From contig JAEWCC010000001.1 in assembly GCA_023390815.1 (NCBI GenBank), positions 1 to 64,000 on the forward strand: DNA of 64,000 nt, read 5' to 3'. The position numbers and the translations under genes were made by a program. Source of the DNA: Bacillota bacterium. Lineage in GTDB: Bacteria > Bacillota > Clostridia > Christensenellales > SZUA-584. Shown here piece by piece: positions 26,028 through 34,823 of this stretch; position 1 is the stretch's first letter; each line of letters starts with the position of its first letter. Below the pieces are notes generated by a model that was not told the DNA's origin, ran no database searches, and saw nothing but the letters and a program-made list of their open reading frames with translations.

Positions 26028-26725
26028 TATTTACTCTCCTTTTGCCCGTAATAGGCGTTCTTTCCGTGCTTGCGCTGGTAATGCTTATCCAGCAGATATC
26101 CGTCCGCGGGGGCCGCATCGGGATTGATCTGCTCCGTCATTAGTGCCATCTCCGCGCAGTATTCAAGCACCGCCGCGTGATAGACCGCTTTATCGCAGTC
26201 GGAGCCCCATGTAAAAGGTCCGTGGTTGCGCACAAGGCATCCCGGTATCGCGTCGGGGTCCAGCCCCGCAAATGTCTCCGCGATCACGAGGCCGGTGTTC
26301 TTTTCGTAGGCGGTTTTGATTTCCTCCTCCGTCAGCGCACGCGCGCAGGGTACATCGCCGTAGAAATAATCCGCGTGCGTCGTGCCGTAAGCGGGCAGGC
26401 TCCGTCCACTCTGCGCGAACGCCGTCGCGCACTTGCTGTGCGTATGCACCATGCCGCCCACGTTTGGGAACGCCTTGTAGAGCTCAATATGCGTCGGCGT
26501 ATCGCTGGAGGGGTTCAGCCTGCCCTCCACGATGGTGCCTTCGAGATCGACCACGACCATATCGTCCGCTTTCATCGTATCGTAGTCCACACCGCTCGGC
26601 TTGATGATCACGAGGCCGGTCTCCCGGTCGATCGCGCTCACGTTGCCCCAGGTGAACAACACGAGCCCGTGCTTCACCAGATCAAGGTTCGCTTTAAATA
26701 CCCGTTCCTTTAACGCCTCAAGCAT
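26027..26725 (-). CDS. araD: L-ribulose-5-phosphate 4-epimerase
   Basis: Class II aldolase-fold, zinc-dependent epimerase (232 aa) forming D-xylulose-5-P from L-ribulose-5-P. Zinc ligands are visible in GGMVHTHSKCATAFAQ (two His) and LVRNHGPFTWG (third His); LFTWGNVSAIDRETGL and IKPSGVDYDTMKADDMVVVD form the phosphate site. ATG 26725 follows GAGGTGCTGC and overlaps the kinase gene by eight bases. Confidence 0.95.
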   Translation of the reverse strand: MLEALKERVFKANLDLVKHGLVLFTWGNVSAIDRETGLVIIKPSGVDYDTMKADDMVVVDLEGTIVEGRLNPSSDTPTHIELYKAFPNVGGMVHTHSKCATAFAQSGRSLPAYGTTHADYFYGDVPCARALTEEEIKTAYEKNTGLVIAETFAGLDPDAIPGCLVRNHGPFTWGSDCDKAVYHAAVLEYCAEMALMTEQINPDAAPADGYLLDKHYQRKHGKNAYYGQKESK

Positions 26726-28310
26726 GCAGCACCTCTACCGCGGCGTACTCAACGGCCAGACTCTCTTTGTAGCGCTCCATGAACTTCCCAAAGCCCGCGA
26801 CGTCCGCAGCAGCCGGTTCCACGGTGCTGCATGCGGCATCCGCGAACACGCTGCCCGAGAGGTAATCGGCGAGTTCTTCTCCGCGGCCGTTCATCATGTA
26901 TGCCGCAAGGATTGCCATGCCCCAGGGGCCGCCTTCGCTCGCGGTGGTCATCACGTTCACGGGCGCGCCGAGTGCAGCCGCCATGATCCGCTGGCCTACG
27001 CCCTCCACCTTGAAGAAGCCGCCGTGTCCCATGATGGCGTTGAGTTCGACCTGCTCGCCGAATAGTATATCCATGCCGATTTTGAGCGATGCGCAGGCGG
27101 AATACAGATGCGTGCGCATGAAGTTGGGCAAATTAAACTTCGCTTCCGGTACGCGCATAAACAGCGGGCGTCCTTCGGTAAAGCCCGTGACATGCTCGCC
27201 TGAGATATAGTTGTTCGCGAGCAAGCCGCCGCAGTCCGCGTCACCCTCCAGCGCGAGGTTATAGAGCGTGCTGTAGAGCTTATTCGTATCAACCTTTGCG
27301 CCCAGCGAGGCCGCGGCATCGCCCAGCAGCTTCACCCATGCATCGATATCGCTTAAAAAGTTGTTGCAGTGCACCATCGCCACCGGGTCGCCGAACGGCG
27401 TGGTCACCATGTCGATCTCCGGGTATACCTTGGAGAGCGGCTTTTCGAGCACGACCATCGCGAACACGCTGGTGCCCGCGCTGACGTTGCCCGTCTTCTT
27501 GCGTACGCTATTGGTCGCCACCATGCCGGTACCCGCGTCGCCCTCCGGCGGACACATCGGAATGCCGGCTTTGAGCGTGCCGCTCGGATCGAGCAGCTTC
27601 GCGCCCGCTGCCGTCAGAGAACCGGCCTTTGCGCCTGCGGGCAGAATGCCGGGCAGAATGCCGCTGAGCGTCCATGGGAATTGCTTATCCGCAATCGTCT
27701 CTTCAAACTGCTTCAACATGCCGCCGTCAAACTGGCGCGTTGCGTCGTCAATCGGGAACATACCGGAAGCGTCGCCGATGCCGAGCACCTTTTCCCCGGA
27801 AAGCTGCCAGTGGATATACCCCGCCAGCGTTGTGAGAAAGCTGATTTCGGGCACATGCGGCTCCTCGTTCAATATGGCCTGATACAGGTGCGCAATGCTC
27901 CAGCGCTGCGGAATAGCGAATCCGAACAGCGTCGTCAGCCGCTCCGATGCCTCGCCTGTGGACGTGTTGCGCCAGGTGCGGAACGGTGCCAGCAGTTTGC
28001 CATCCTTATCGAACGCCATGTATCCGTGCATCATGGCAGATACGCCGATCGCGCCCACCGTCTCAAGCTTTATGCCGTATTTGCCGTGCACATCGGCGCA
28101 CAGCTCCGCATAACAGTCGCGCACGCCGTCCCAGATGTCGCCTAATGAGTATGTCCATACGCCGTTTTCCAGCCGGTTCTCCCAGGTGTGGCTGCCCGAA
28201 GCGACGGGCTCGTGATTCTTGCCGATCAGCACCGCCTTGATGCGCGTGGAACCGAACTCGATACCCAGATAGGTTTCTCCGCCGATAATCGCGTTTTTAA
28301 TTTGCTGCAT
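26718..28310 (-). CDS. araB: FGGY-family kinase, probable L-ribulokinase
   Basis: Phosphorylates L-ribulose, by context. The 530-aa protein has the FGGY fold: phosphate-1 loop YLGIEFGSTRIKAVLIG, IGVSAMMHGYMAFDKDGKLL with the substrate-binding region, GEGD-like PPEGDAGTGMVATNSV, and TASEGGPWGMAILAAYM near the C-terminus. It is more like the ~530-residue kinases found in clostridial ara clusters than E. coli AraB (about 560). It is preceded by GGGGAGGATC and an AraR-type operator and lies directly after araR. Xylulokinase-like activity cannot be excluded from sequence alone. Confidence 0.88.
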   Translation of the reverse strand: MQQIKNAIIGGETYLGIEFGSTRIKAVLIGKNHEPVASGSHTWENRLENGVWTYSLGDIWDGVRDCYAELCADVHGKYGIKLETVGAIGVSAMMHGYMAFDKDGKLLAPFRTWRNTSTGEASERLTTLFGFAIPQRWSIAHLYQAILNEEPHVPEISFLTTLAGYIHWQLSGEKVLGIGDASGMFPIDDATRQFDGGMLKQFEETIADKQFPWTLSGILPGILPAGAKAGSLTAAGAKLLDPSGTLKAGIPMCPPEGDAGTGMVATNSVRKKTGNVSAGTSVFAMVVLEKPLSKVYPEIDMVTTPFGDPVAMVHCNNFLSDIDAWVKLLGDAAASLGAKVDTNKLYSTLYNLALEGDADCGGLLANNYISGEHVTGFTEGRPLFMRVPEAKFNLPNFMRTHLYSACASLKIGMDILFGEQVELNAIMGHGGFFKVEGVGQRIMAAALGAPVNVMTTASEGGPWGMAILAAYMMNGRGEELADYLSGSVFADAACSTVEPAAADVAGFGKFMERYKESLAVEYAAVEVLHA

Positions 28311-28344
28311 GATTGATCCTCCCCGTGGTTTTTATCTAAACTTA

Positions 28345-28356
28345 TTGTACGTACAA
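28345..28356. promoter_or_regulatory. AraR operator upstream of araB
   Basis: TTGTACGTACAA is a perfect 12-bp palindrome that matches the core of the Bacillus AraR box. It lies 35 bases before the araB start, in the short interval after araR, so it should control araBDA. Confidence 0.85.
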
Positions 28357-28373
28357 GTCAGTCCAAAAAATGT

Positions 28374-29450
28374 CTATATATTTCTGCACGAATTGCGGAC
28401 GATCAGCTCCGGGCGATAGGTCATCTGCGGCTTTTCCAGACGCCCGTCCAGCATGTCGATCATATACTTGGCAGCCTGCATACCCATTCCCTTCTTGGGA
28501 TGCGAAATCGTCGTGAGCTTCACGTCCGACTGCATGATTGAGATCGAGTCGTCGTAACCCACAATGGAGATGTCGTCCGGCACCTTCAGGCCCCGGTCGT
28601 GAATGGCCTGCAGCACCATCATCGCGTACTGGTCGTTGTAGCAGAAAAACGCGGTCGGGCGGTCGTCCCGCCTCAGCAGCGACTGCGCGAACATATACGG
28701 GAAATCGTACATGTTGGACGTTTCGTATTCTCCGATGAAATCCGGATCGAACGAAACGCCGTATTTCTCCATCGCGGCGACAAAACCCTTTTTACGGTTC
28801 ACGCCCTGTTTGTCGTCTGTCTTGAATATGCCCGCGATCCTCCGGTGTCCCAGCTGAATGAGGTACTCCGTCGCGATGAAGCCGCCTTTGTAGTCGTCCA
28901 GCAATACATAGGAGCTCTCGAAGTCGTCGTATAACGCATTCAGAAATACAAACTTGATGCCTCTATTCCGGATGTCCTCAAGCAGCTTTAAGTTGGTGTT
29001 GGGGCGCGCGCTTTTGGTGGGCTCCATGATCAATCCCACCACGTTGTGTTCAAGAATGCTTGTGAGGTACTGCGCTTCGCGCTCCTTGATGTTGTTCGTG
29101 TTGGAGAGGAGCATCATGTACCCCTCGTCCGATAAGGCCTGCTCGATGCCGGAAATGATGCCCGGAAAAACATAGCCGGTAATATAGGTGGTCAGAACCG
29201 CAACGATCTGCTTCTGCTTGGCTTCTTTGCGGTAGTTGCTGAAGGTGCCCTTGCCCTGCTCTTTATAGATGAGGCCTTCGCTCGTGAGCTCGCTGAACGC
29301 CTGCCGGATAGTCTGCCTGCTGACCTTGAACTTGTCCATCAGCTCATGCTCGGACGGCAGTTTTCCGCCAAACGTGACGATATCTTCTTTGATCAGGTGC
29401 TTGACGTAGTCTTTGACGAGTTCGTACTTGGGTGTATTCAGATCGTTCAT
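28374..29450 (-). CDS. araR: Arabinose operon repressor AraR (GntR HTH + LacI-like sensor)
   Basis: A 358-aa repressor. Residues 1-70 are a GntR winged helix (KLPSEHELMDKFKVSRQTIRQAFSELTSEGLIYKEQGKGTF). The rest is a LacI/periplasmic-binding-like sensor domain (IVAVLTTYITGYVFPGIISGIEQAL; EYLIQLGHRRIAGIFKTDDKQG; DISIVGYDDS), which in the family binds arabinose. The ATG at 29450 is chosen since the operator and promoter lie just upstream of it; a frame opening at 29480 would run into the operator. It should repress itself and araBDA. Confidence 0.93.
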   Translation of the reverse strand: MNDLNTPKYELVKDYVKHLIKEDIVTFGGKLPSEHELMDKFKVSRQTIRQAFSELTSEGLIYKEQGKGTFSNYRKEAKQKQIVAVLTTYITGYVFPGIISGIEQALSDEGYMMLLSNTNNIKEREAQYLTSILEHNVVGLIMEPTKSARPNTNLKLLEDIRNRGIKFVFLNALYDDFESSYVLLDDYKGGFIATEYLIQLGHRRIAGIFKTDDKQGVNRKKGFVAAMEKYGVSFDPDFIGEYETSNMYDFPYMFAQSLLRRDDRPTAFFCYNDQYAMMVLQAIHDRGLKVPDDISIVGYDDSISIMQSDVKLTTISHPKKGMGMQAAKYMIDMLDGRLEKPQMTYRPELIVRNSCRNI

Positions 29451-29466
29451 GCAGTTCACACCTTCA

Positions 29467-29511
29467 ACTTGTACATACAAGTACTATACATGATAGGAAC
29501 CGCCTCGTCAA
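29467..29511 (-). promoter_or_regulatory. araR promoter with overlapping AraR operator
   Basis: On the minus strand TTGACG (complement 29506-29511), a 17-base spacer and TATAGT (complement 29483-29488) form a good sigma-A promoter. Immediately downstream is the palindrome ACTTGTACATACAAGT (29467-29482), an AraR box covering the transcription start. This arrangement implies autorepression. Confidence 0.85.
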
Positions 29512-29576
29512 GTACCGGGCAAAGCGATTGTCTGATCGGATTAAAATATTGCTAAGGGTATATTGATCGTGAATTG

Positions 29577-31394
29577 CTACACGGATTGATAACCGCTTTC
29601 ATTAAGGTCAGTTGCGTTGGGAGATAAGCCGCCGTCTTGGCGAAGGCGGGCCGGATTCTGATAAATCAGCGCCATGCCTCCGCTGAGTTTCATCACGTTA
29701 TGGAATCGGTTGTCGGCAGCGCGAAGCGCCTTAAACCGATAGAAATCCCTCGCCATCGCAAAAGGCGGGATACTCCCCGTACTCTCATTCCTGCTGTGAG
29801 GCGGAATTCCCAACAGCTCGCAAACACCGTCGCCGTCCCAATCGATGGGGTATGCGCGGTGGCTCCCTTTAATCGTGGCAAGATGGGACCCATCCAGACT
29901 GAGTATCCATAACTCGCCCGAAACGCTCCGGGGCAAATGGCCCAGATCGACAACGATCTGCGGTTCGCTTCTGTCCGCTCTGAGCCTTGCAACCGCAGCG
30001 GTGGCGAAATGCGCACCGGTAAACTCCCATATGCATTGGCCTGTGCCCTCTACCATCGCGATGCCGGAGGCATCGCAATAGGTCATAAGCAGGCGCGTGT
30101 TTTCCGGATGGCCCGCGTCCAGTCTGACGACAGACAAGCTGTCCGCGTGACCCCCGAACCACAGCGCAACCTTGCGGGAATGGTGCGTCCACAGCAGAGT
30201 ACCGTCGTGATCAAGCATCGCAAAGCCCGCGAGCAGTTCGTCCCTGCCGTCTCCATCGAGATCGAACGCCAGCGGCGCATGCGCGAGCATATAACCGCCG
30301 GGGTCTTTTGCCGAATACAGAAGCTCCCCATCCCGCGTATAAACCCACAGCCGGTGATATCGGTCTTTGACCAGGATATCCGTTTTCCTGCCAATACCCG
30401 AGGCGTCCAGGAATATCAACATATCACAATACCGGGGCTTTATCGCGAAGCGGCGTTTCTCCTCTCCGGTGCGTCCGTCCAGCCAGTAAACGTATCCCCT
30501 TGAAGCGACAAATACATCCAGCCTGCCATCCCCGTCCATATCGTGCACCTGACAAGCCAGGTCATAGCTTCTCGACTGCCTGCTCCCCGCCGGGTCGCCC
30601 CAGTGCCAGAGCAGCGTACCGTCCTGCTTTTGCACGGCAATAGACGCCACGTCATGCCGGTCGTGTTTAAGGCGGTTACACGCACTGATGAATTCCGGCA
30701 ATCCGTCCCCGTCGACATCCGCATACAGCACCCATTCACCGCCATAGATCTCGTCGATCGGGATTGCCAGCGAGGGGGCGTCGTAGTTCACGTTCTGCCT
30801 GCGGGCAATCGAATATACGCCGTGTATTTCGTCTTCAAACCAATCATTGCTTTTTGGGGGTATACTGCGCCATTCTTTTCTTCTCACCATAGGAATCAAA
30901 CAGACAAGCATAAAAAGACAGCCAGCCAGCAACCCATTCGCAGCGGCAAGAATTAAATTGCCAGCCGTACGCACCGTCGTCAAGGCCAGCGCTAACGCAA
31001 CCAAGCCCCCGAAGAGCAGCGATAACACCGGTATGGCTGTCCGTATGAGTCTTTTGAGTGTGATCTGCCAGTACATAATCCAGTTCTCGTAAAACAGAAA
31101 CGCCAGCGCTGCAACAGAAATGATCAACACCAAAAAGTCCAAACACGTTACCGTGAATTGGACGAAATCCGGCGACATCTGCGCCCAATAAAAAGGGAGC
31201 CAGACTGCGTGTAAAATCAACACCGCAAAGACCCCTAGTCTGGCTCCCGACATCCAATCTTTTTCCTTTTTCAGCACTGCAGAGATGTAGTTGTTCAGTA
31301 TCACGCGGATACTCTCGTGCAGCTTCAGTATGGCAGCCAGGCAAAGAACCGCCAAAACCGCCGCTGTGCTCACCAGATATGCTGCATCGCCCAC
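29577..31394 (-). CDS. Membrane protein with FG-GAP/VCBS beta-propeller domain
   Basis: A 605-aa protein of unknown role. The first 180 residues hold about five hydrophobic helices. The remaining 420 carry at least four calcium-type DxDGDG loops (YADVDGDGLPEF, VHDMDGDGRLDVF, FDLDGDGRDELLAG, IDWDGDGVCELLG) in a propeller rhythm with aspects such as QKQDGTLLWHW and VYWLDGRTGEEKRR. That rhythm is reminiscent of PL11 rhamnogalacturonan lyases and of integrin-like propellers. I place the start at GTG 31394, because TAGGAGGG ends five bases before it and overlaps the kdgK stop; 12 upstream codons belong to kdgK. Last gene of the uronide operon. It could be a surface binder, a sensor or a lyase. Confidence 0.7.
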   Translation of the reverse strand: MGDAAYLVSTAAVLAVLCLAAILKLHESIRVILNNYISAVLKKEKDWMSGARLGVFAVLILHAVWLPFYWAQMSPDFVQFTVTCLDFLVLIISVAALAFLFYENWIMYWQITLKRLIRTAIPVLSLLFGGLVALALALTTVRTAGNLILAAANGLLAGCLFMLVCLIPMVRRKEWRSIPPKSNDWFEDEIHGVYSIARRQNVNYDAPSLAIPIDEIYGGEWVLYADVDGDGLPEFISACNRLKHDRHDVASIAVQKQDGTLLWHWGDPAGSRQSRSYDLACQVHDMDGDGRLDVFVASRGYVYWLDGRTGEEKRRFAIKPRYCDMLIFLDASGIGRKTDILVKDRYHRLWVYTRDGELLYSAKDPGGYMLAHAPLAFDLDGDGRDELLAGFAMLDHDGTLLWTHHSRKVALWFGGHADSLSVVRLDAGHPENTRLLMTYCDASGIAMVEGTGQCIWEFTGAHFATAAVARLRADRSEPQIVVDLGHLPRSVSGELWILSLDGSHLATIKGSHRAYPIDWDGDGVCELLGIPPHSRNESTGSIPPFAMARDFYRFKALRAADNRFHNVMKLSGGMALIYQNPARLRQDGGLSPNATDLNESGYQSV

Positions 31395-31404
31395 GGCTGC
31401 CCTC

Positions 31405-32430
31405 CTAGCGCTGCACCCTGCCCGAAGCATCCCCCTTGGCGAGCGCTGTCACTTCTTCCTTCGATACCAGATTGAAATCGCCTTCGATGGTGTGCTTCAG
31501 CGCGGACGCCGCCACGGCGAACTCCAGCGCCTGCTGCCAGCCCATGCTTTCGTCCAGCAGGCCGTGGATGAGCCCCGCGGCAAAGGCGTCGCCGCCGCCC
31601 ACACGATCCACGATATGCAGATCATATTTGCGGGACGGATAGAACTCGCGCCCGTCATAGATCAGCGCCGACCAGCCGTTATCCGAGGCGGAACGGCTTT
31701 CGCGCAGCGAGGTCACCACGTATTTAAAGCCGAAGGCGTCCGTCATCTGACGGAAGATGGACTCGTACCCCTCCATCTCGATCCGGCCTGTCGAGACATC
31801 CGTGCTGCCCGGTTTGAAGCCGAGCACTTTCTCCGCGTCCTCCTCGTTGCCAATACACACATCCACATACTGCATCAGCGGCCTCATGCAAGCCTGCGCC
31901 TGCGCCTCCGTCCAGAGCTTCTTGCGATAGTTCAAGTCCACCGATACGGTCACGTTGTGCCGCTTCGCCGCAATCAGCGCTTCCTTCGTCAGCCGCGCGG
32001 CCTTTTCACCCAGCGCCGGGGTGATGCCCGTAAAGTGGAACCAGTCGGCATCCTTGAATATGGCGTCGAAGTCAAACTCGCCCGCGTCCGCCTCCGCGAT
32101 GGCGCTGCCCGCGCGGTCGTAGATCACCTTGGAGGGCCGCACGGACGCGCCCCGTTCAAGATAGTAGATGCCGACCCGATCTCCGCCCCGCGCGATATAG
32201 TCGGTTTTGACGCCGTACCGTTTGAGAAAGTTCACCGCCGCCTGTCCGATCTCGTGCTTCGGCAGCTTGGTGACAAAGTACGCATCGTGACCGAACCCGG
32301 CCAGCGAAGCCGCGACATTGGCCTCTCCCCCGCCAAACTCCACCTGCAAAGCATCCGCCTGCACGAACCGCTCAAAGCCCGGCGGTGACAGCCGCAGCAT
32401 GATCTCGCCGAGCGTTACGATCTTTTTCAT
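31405..32430 (-). CDS. kdgK: 2-keto-3-deoxygluconate kinase
   Basis: PfkB-family kinase (341 aa) making KDPG from 2-keto-3-deoxygluconate. Signatures are VTLGEIMLRLSPPG at the start, FGGGEANVAASLAGFG (sugar site), SVDLNYRKKLW, EEDAEKVLGF and the ATP and catalytic motif VDRVGGGDAFAAGLIHGLL with the base Asp. GAGGAGG precedes the ATG. It follows the TIM-barrel gene and supplies the last step seen here of unsaturated uronide breakdown. Confidence 0.92.
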   Translation of the reverse strand: MKKIVTLGEIMLRLSPPGFERFVQADALQVEFGGGEANVAASLAGFGHDAYFVTKLPKHEIGQAAVNFLKRYGVKTDYIARGGDRVGIYYLERGASVRPSKVIYDRAGSAIAEADAGEFDFDAIFKDADWFHFTGITPALGEKAARLTKEALIAAKRHNVTVSVDLNYRKKLWTEAQAQACMRPLMQYVDVCIGNEEDAEKVLGFKPGSTDVSTGRIEMEGYESIFRQMTDAFGFKYVVTSLRESRSASDNGWSALIYDGREFYPSRKYDLHIVDRVGGGDAFAAGLIHGLLDESMGWQQALEFAVAASALKHTIEGDFNLVSKEEVTALAKGDASGRVQR

Positions 32431-32456
32431 GGTAATATATCCTCCTCTTGTTGCTT

Positions 32457-33230
32457 TTACGCCTGTTGTCCTAATAATCGCTCGAGCGCGGCGCGGCTTC
32501 GTTGCAGCATTTCAAAGGGCTGCTCCGTCGCCTGCTCGACCGACATAAACCTGCCGCTGAGCCTTGCGAGAAAACCGAAATTCACGGTACCGTCGCCCAC
32601 GGCACAATCGTTAAACACGAACCGCAGCCCGCCGAAGCGGTATTGGCAGTCCCGCAGATGGATACCCCTGACCCGTTCCGCGCGCCTCTCCATGAAATCG
32701 CCCGGATGGATGCCGGAGCGCGCGAGCCAGTAGGTATCCGCGACGAGGCTCAAAAACCGGCTGTCGGTTTCCGCCAGCAGGATATCGATGCCCAGCCGAT
32801 CGCCCAGCCGGATCAGCTCAAAATTGTGATGGTGATACAGCAGCGATATGCCGTGCTCCATCACCTGTGCGCCCAGCGCGTTGAGCTCCGCCGCCAGTGC
32901 ACGCAGCCCCTTCTCTCCGCTCAGAAACGCCTTCGCGGGGATCACGGAGACTTCGATATAGCCGATACCGAGCGTCTTCGAAAATTCAATGAGCCAGTCC
33001 AGCCGCTTTTGAATCACTTTGAGTTTGATCTGGCTGGCAGTATAGACGAGGCCGAGTTCCTCCTTCAGCCGCTTGAATACAGCCATCTCCTCCGGGCTGA
33101 ACAGGAGCCGCGCGAGCTCGAACCGCGAATAGCCCATATCATGCAGCCTGCGAAGCGTCGCTTCCAGCGCGTCGGGGGTTCGCGTATATTTCCTGACGGT
33201 AAAAAGCTGCACGCCCACGTTTTCGATCAT
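32457..33230 (-). CDS. Sugar phosphate isomerase/epimerase-like TIM-barrel protein
   Basis: A 257-aa AP-endonuclease-2/xylose-isomerase-like barrel. It begins IENVGVQLFTVRKY, contains LLYHHHNFELIRLGDRLGIDILL and AETDSRFLSLVADTYWLARSG with plausible metal ligands (Glu, Asp, His), and RGIHLRDCQYRF. ATG 33230 overlaps the kduD stop (ATGA). Family members isomerise or epimerise sugars or inositols. In a pectin operon it may act on a keto-sugar side product; no specific activity can be assigned. Confidence 0.75.
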   Translation of the reverse strand: MIENVGVQLFTVRKYTRTPDALEATLRRLHDMGYSRFELARLLFSPEEMAVFKRLKEELGLVYTASQIKLKVIQKRLDWLIEFSKTLGIGYIEVSVIPAKAFLSGEKGLRALAAELNALGAQVMEHGISLLYHHHNFELIRLGDRLGIDILLAETDSRFLSLVADTYWLARSGIHPGDFMERRAERVRGIHLRDCQYRFGGLRFVFNDCAVGDGTVNFGFLARLSGRFMSVEQATEQPFEMLQRSRAALERLLGQQA

Positions 33231-33982
33231 CGCGCCAGCCATCCCCCATCCACGGCGATCGTAAAGCCGGTTACATAGTCCGATGCCGCGCTCGCGAGGT
33301 ACACGTACGTCCCCGCGAGATCCTCCGGCTTGCCCCAGCGCCCGGCCGGAATGCGATCGAGTATTTCCTTATAACGCTTTTCGTCCGCGCGGAGCGGCGC
33401 GGTGTTGTCCGTTTCCATGTACCCCGGCGCGACCGCGTTGACGTTGATGCCGTACTTCGCCCACTCGTTCGCCATCAGCATCGTGAGGCCCTTCACCGCG
33501 CTCTTGCTCGCGGTGTAGGACGGCACGCGGATGCCGCCCTGAAATGAGAGCATCGAGGCCGTGTTGATGATCTTGCCGCCCGTGCCCTGTTTCACCATCT
33601 GATTTGCCACGGCCTGCGAGAGGAAGAACAGCATCTTCGAATTGACGTTCATCACCTCGTCCCAGTCCTTTTCCGTGAATACCAGTGAGTCCTCGCGTCG
33701 GATGATCCCCGCGTTGTTAACGAGTATGTCGATCTTCCCAAACTTCTCAAGGGTCTTTTCGATAACGATCTGCGCGGAGTCCATCTCGCCTAAGTCCGCG
33801 CGGATATACGCAAAGCCTCTGCCCAGCGCCGAAACCTCTCGTTCGATCTCCTCCGCGCCGCTGCGCGACACCACCGCGATATCCGCGCCCGCCTCCGCAA
33901 GCGCCCGCGCAATGGCGCGTCCCAACCCGGCGTTGCCGCCCGTGACGATAGCCGTTTTGTTTTCAAGGCTGAACATGTTCAT
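33227..33982 (-). CDS. kduD: 2-dehydro-3-deoxy-D-gluconate 5-dehydrogenase (SDR)
   Basis: Short-chain dehydrogenase (251 aa) reducing 2,5-diketo-3-deoxygluconate to KDG. It has the Rossmann motif TGGNAGLGRAIA, NNAGIIRREDSL, and the catalytic Ser-Tyr-Lys (INTASMLSFQGG, VPSYTASKSAVKG). The C-terminal AVDGGWLAR is typical of KduD. It is encoded directly after kduI, its pathway partner. Confidence 0.93.
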   Translation of the reverse strand: MNMFSLENKTAIVTGGNAGLGRAIARALAEAGADIAVVSRSGAEEIEREVSALGRGFAYIRADLGEMDSAQIVIEKTLEKFGKIDILVNNAGIIRREDSLVFTEKDWDEVMNVNSKMLFFLSQAVANQMVKQGTGGKIINTASMLSFQGGIRVPSYTASKSAVKGLTMLMANEWAKYGINVNAVAPGYMETDNTAPLRADEKRYKEILDRIPAGRWGKPEDLAGTYVYLASAASDYVTGFTIAVDGGWLAR

Positions 33983-33986
33983 TGTG

Positions 33987-34823
33987 CTACCTCAGCGCCG
34001 ACATCGGCACGTGATCCATGTCGTCGAAGGTCTGGTTCTCGCCCGCCATGCCCCAGATGAAGGTGTACCTTCCGGTGCCCACGCCTGAATGGATCGACCA
34101 CGACGGCGAGATGACGGCCTGTTCGTTCTCCATCACGATGTGCCGGGTTTCGCCCGGCTGTCCCATCAAGTGGAACACGCGCGCGTCCGGCGCCATATCG
34201 AAGTAGAAATAGACCTCCATGCGCCGCTCGTGCGTATGCGTCGGCATGGTGTTCCACACGCTGCCCGGCTCCAGCATCGTCAGCCCCATCACGAGCTGGC
34301 AGCTTTGACACACCGCCGGATGCACATATTGATAGATCGTACGCTGATTCAGCGTTTCCGCGCTGCCGAGGCGCACGGGATTCGCCTTTTCGATCTCGAT
34401 CTTCACGACCGGGTAGCTGTGGTGTGCCGGAGCGGAATTGATATAGAACTTTGCGGGGTGGCTTGCATCAAGCGAGCGGAATTTCACGTCCCGAATGCCC
34501 ATGCCGATGTACAGGCCGTCCCGGTTGCCCAGGCGGTAAAACGTGCCGTCCAGTTCCACTTCGCCCGCACCGCCTACGTTGATCACGCCCATCTCCCGGC
34601 GCTCCAGAAAATAGCCCACGCCGAGGTCCTTGGCGGTTTCAATGGCGACCTCATTTTGCACCGGCATCACGCCGCCCGCAATGATCCTGTCCACGTGGGA
34701 GTAGGTAAAGCGGATCGCGTCCGGTTCAAACACCGTGCCGATCAGGTAGTGAGCCCTGAGCTCCTCCGTCGTATATTTCTTCGCGTCCTCGGGATGGCTC
34801 GCGTACCGAACATCCAGTTTCAT
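33987..34823 (-). CDS. kduI: 5-keto-4-deoxyuronate isomerase
   Basis: Cupin-type isomerase (278 aa, normal length) converting 5-keto-4-deoxyuronate to 2,5-diketo-3-deoxygluconate. Conserved pieces are the start DVRYASHPEDAKKYTTEELRAHYL, FLERREMGVINVGG, VWNTMPTHTHERRMEVYFYFD with the zinc-binding His and Glu residues, HSGVGTGRYTFIWGMAGEN and the C-terminal DMDHVPMSALR. Its ATG overlaps the GH105 stop by four bases. Confidence 0.96.
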   Translation of the reverse strand: MKLDVRYASHPEDAKKYTTEELRAHYLIGTVFEPDAIRFTYSHVDRIIAGGVMPVQNEVAIETAKDLGVGYFLERREMGVINVGGAGEVELDGTFYRLGNRDGLYIGMGIRDVKFRSLDASHPAKFYINSAPAHHSYPVVKIEIEKANPVRLGSAETLNQRTIYQYVHPAVCQSCQLVMGLTMLEPGSVWNTMPTHTHERRMEVYFYFDMAPDARVFHLMGQPGETRHIVMENEQAVISPSWSIHSGVGTGRYTFIWGMAGENQTFDDMDHVPMSALR

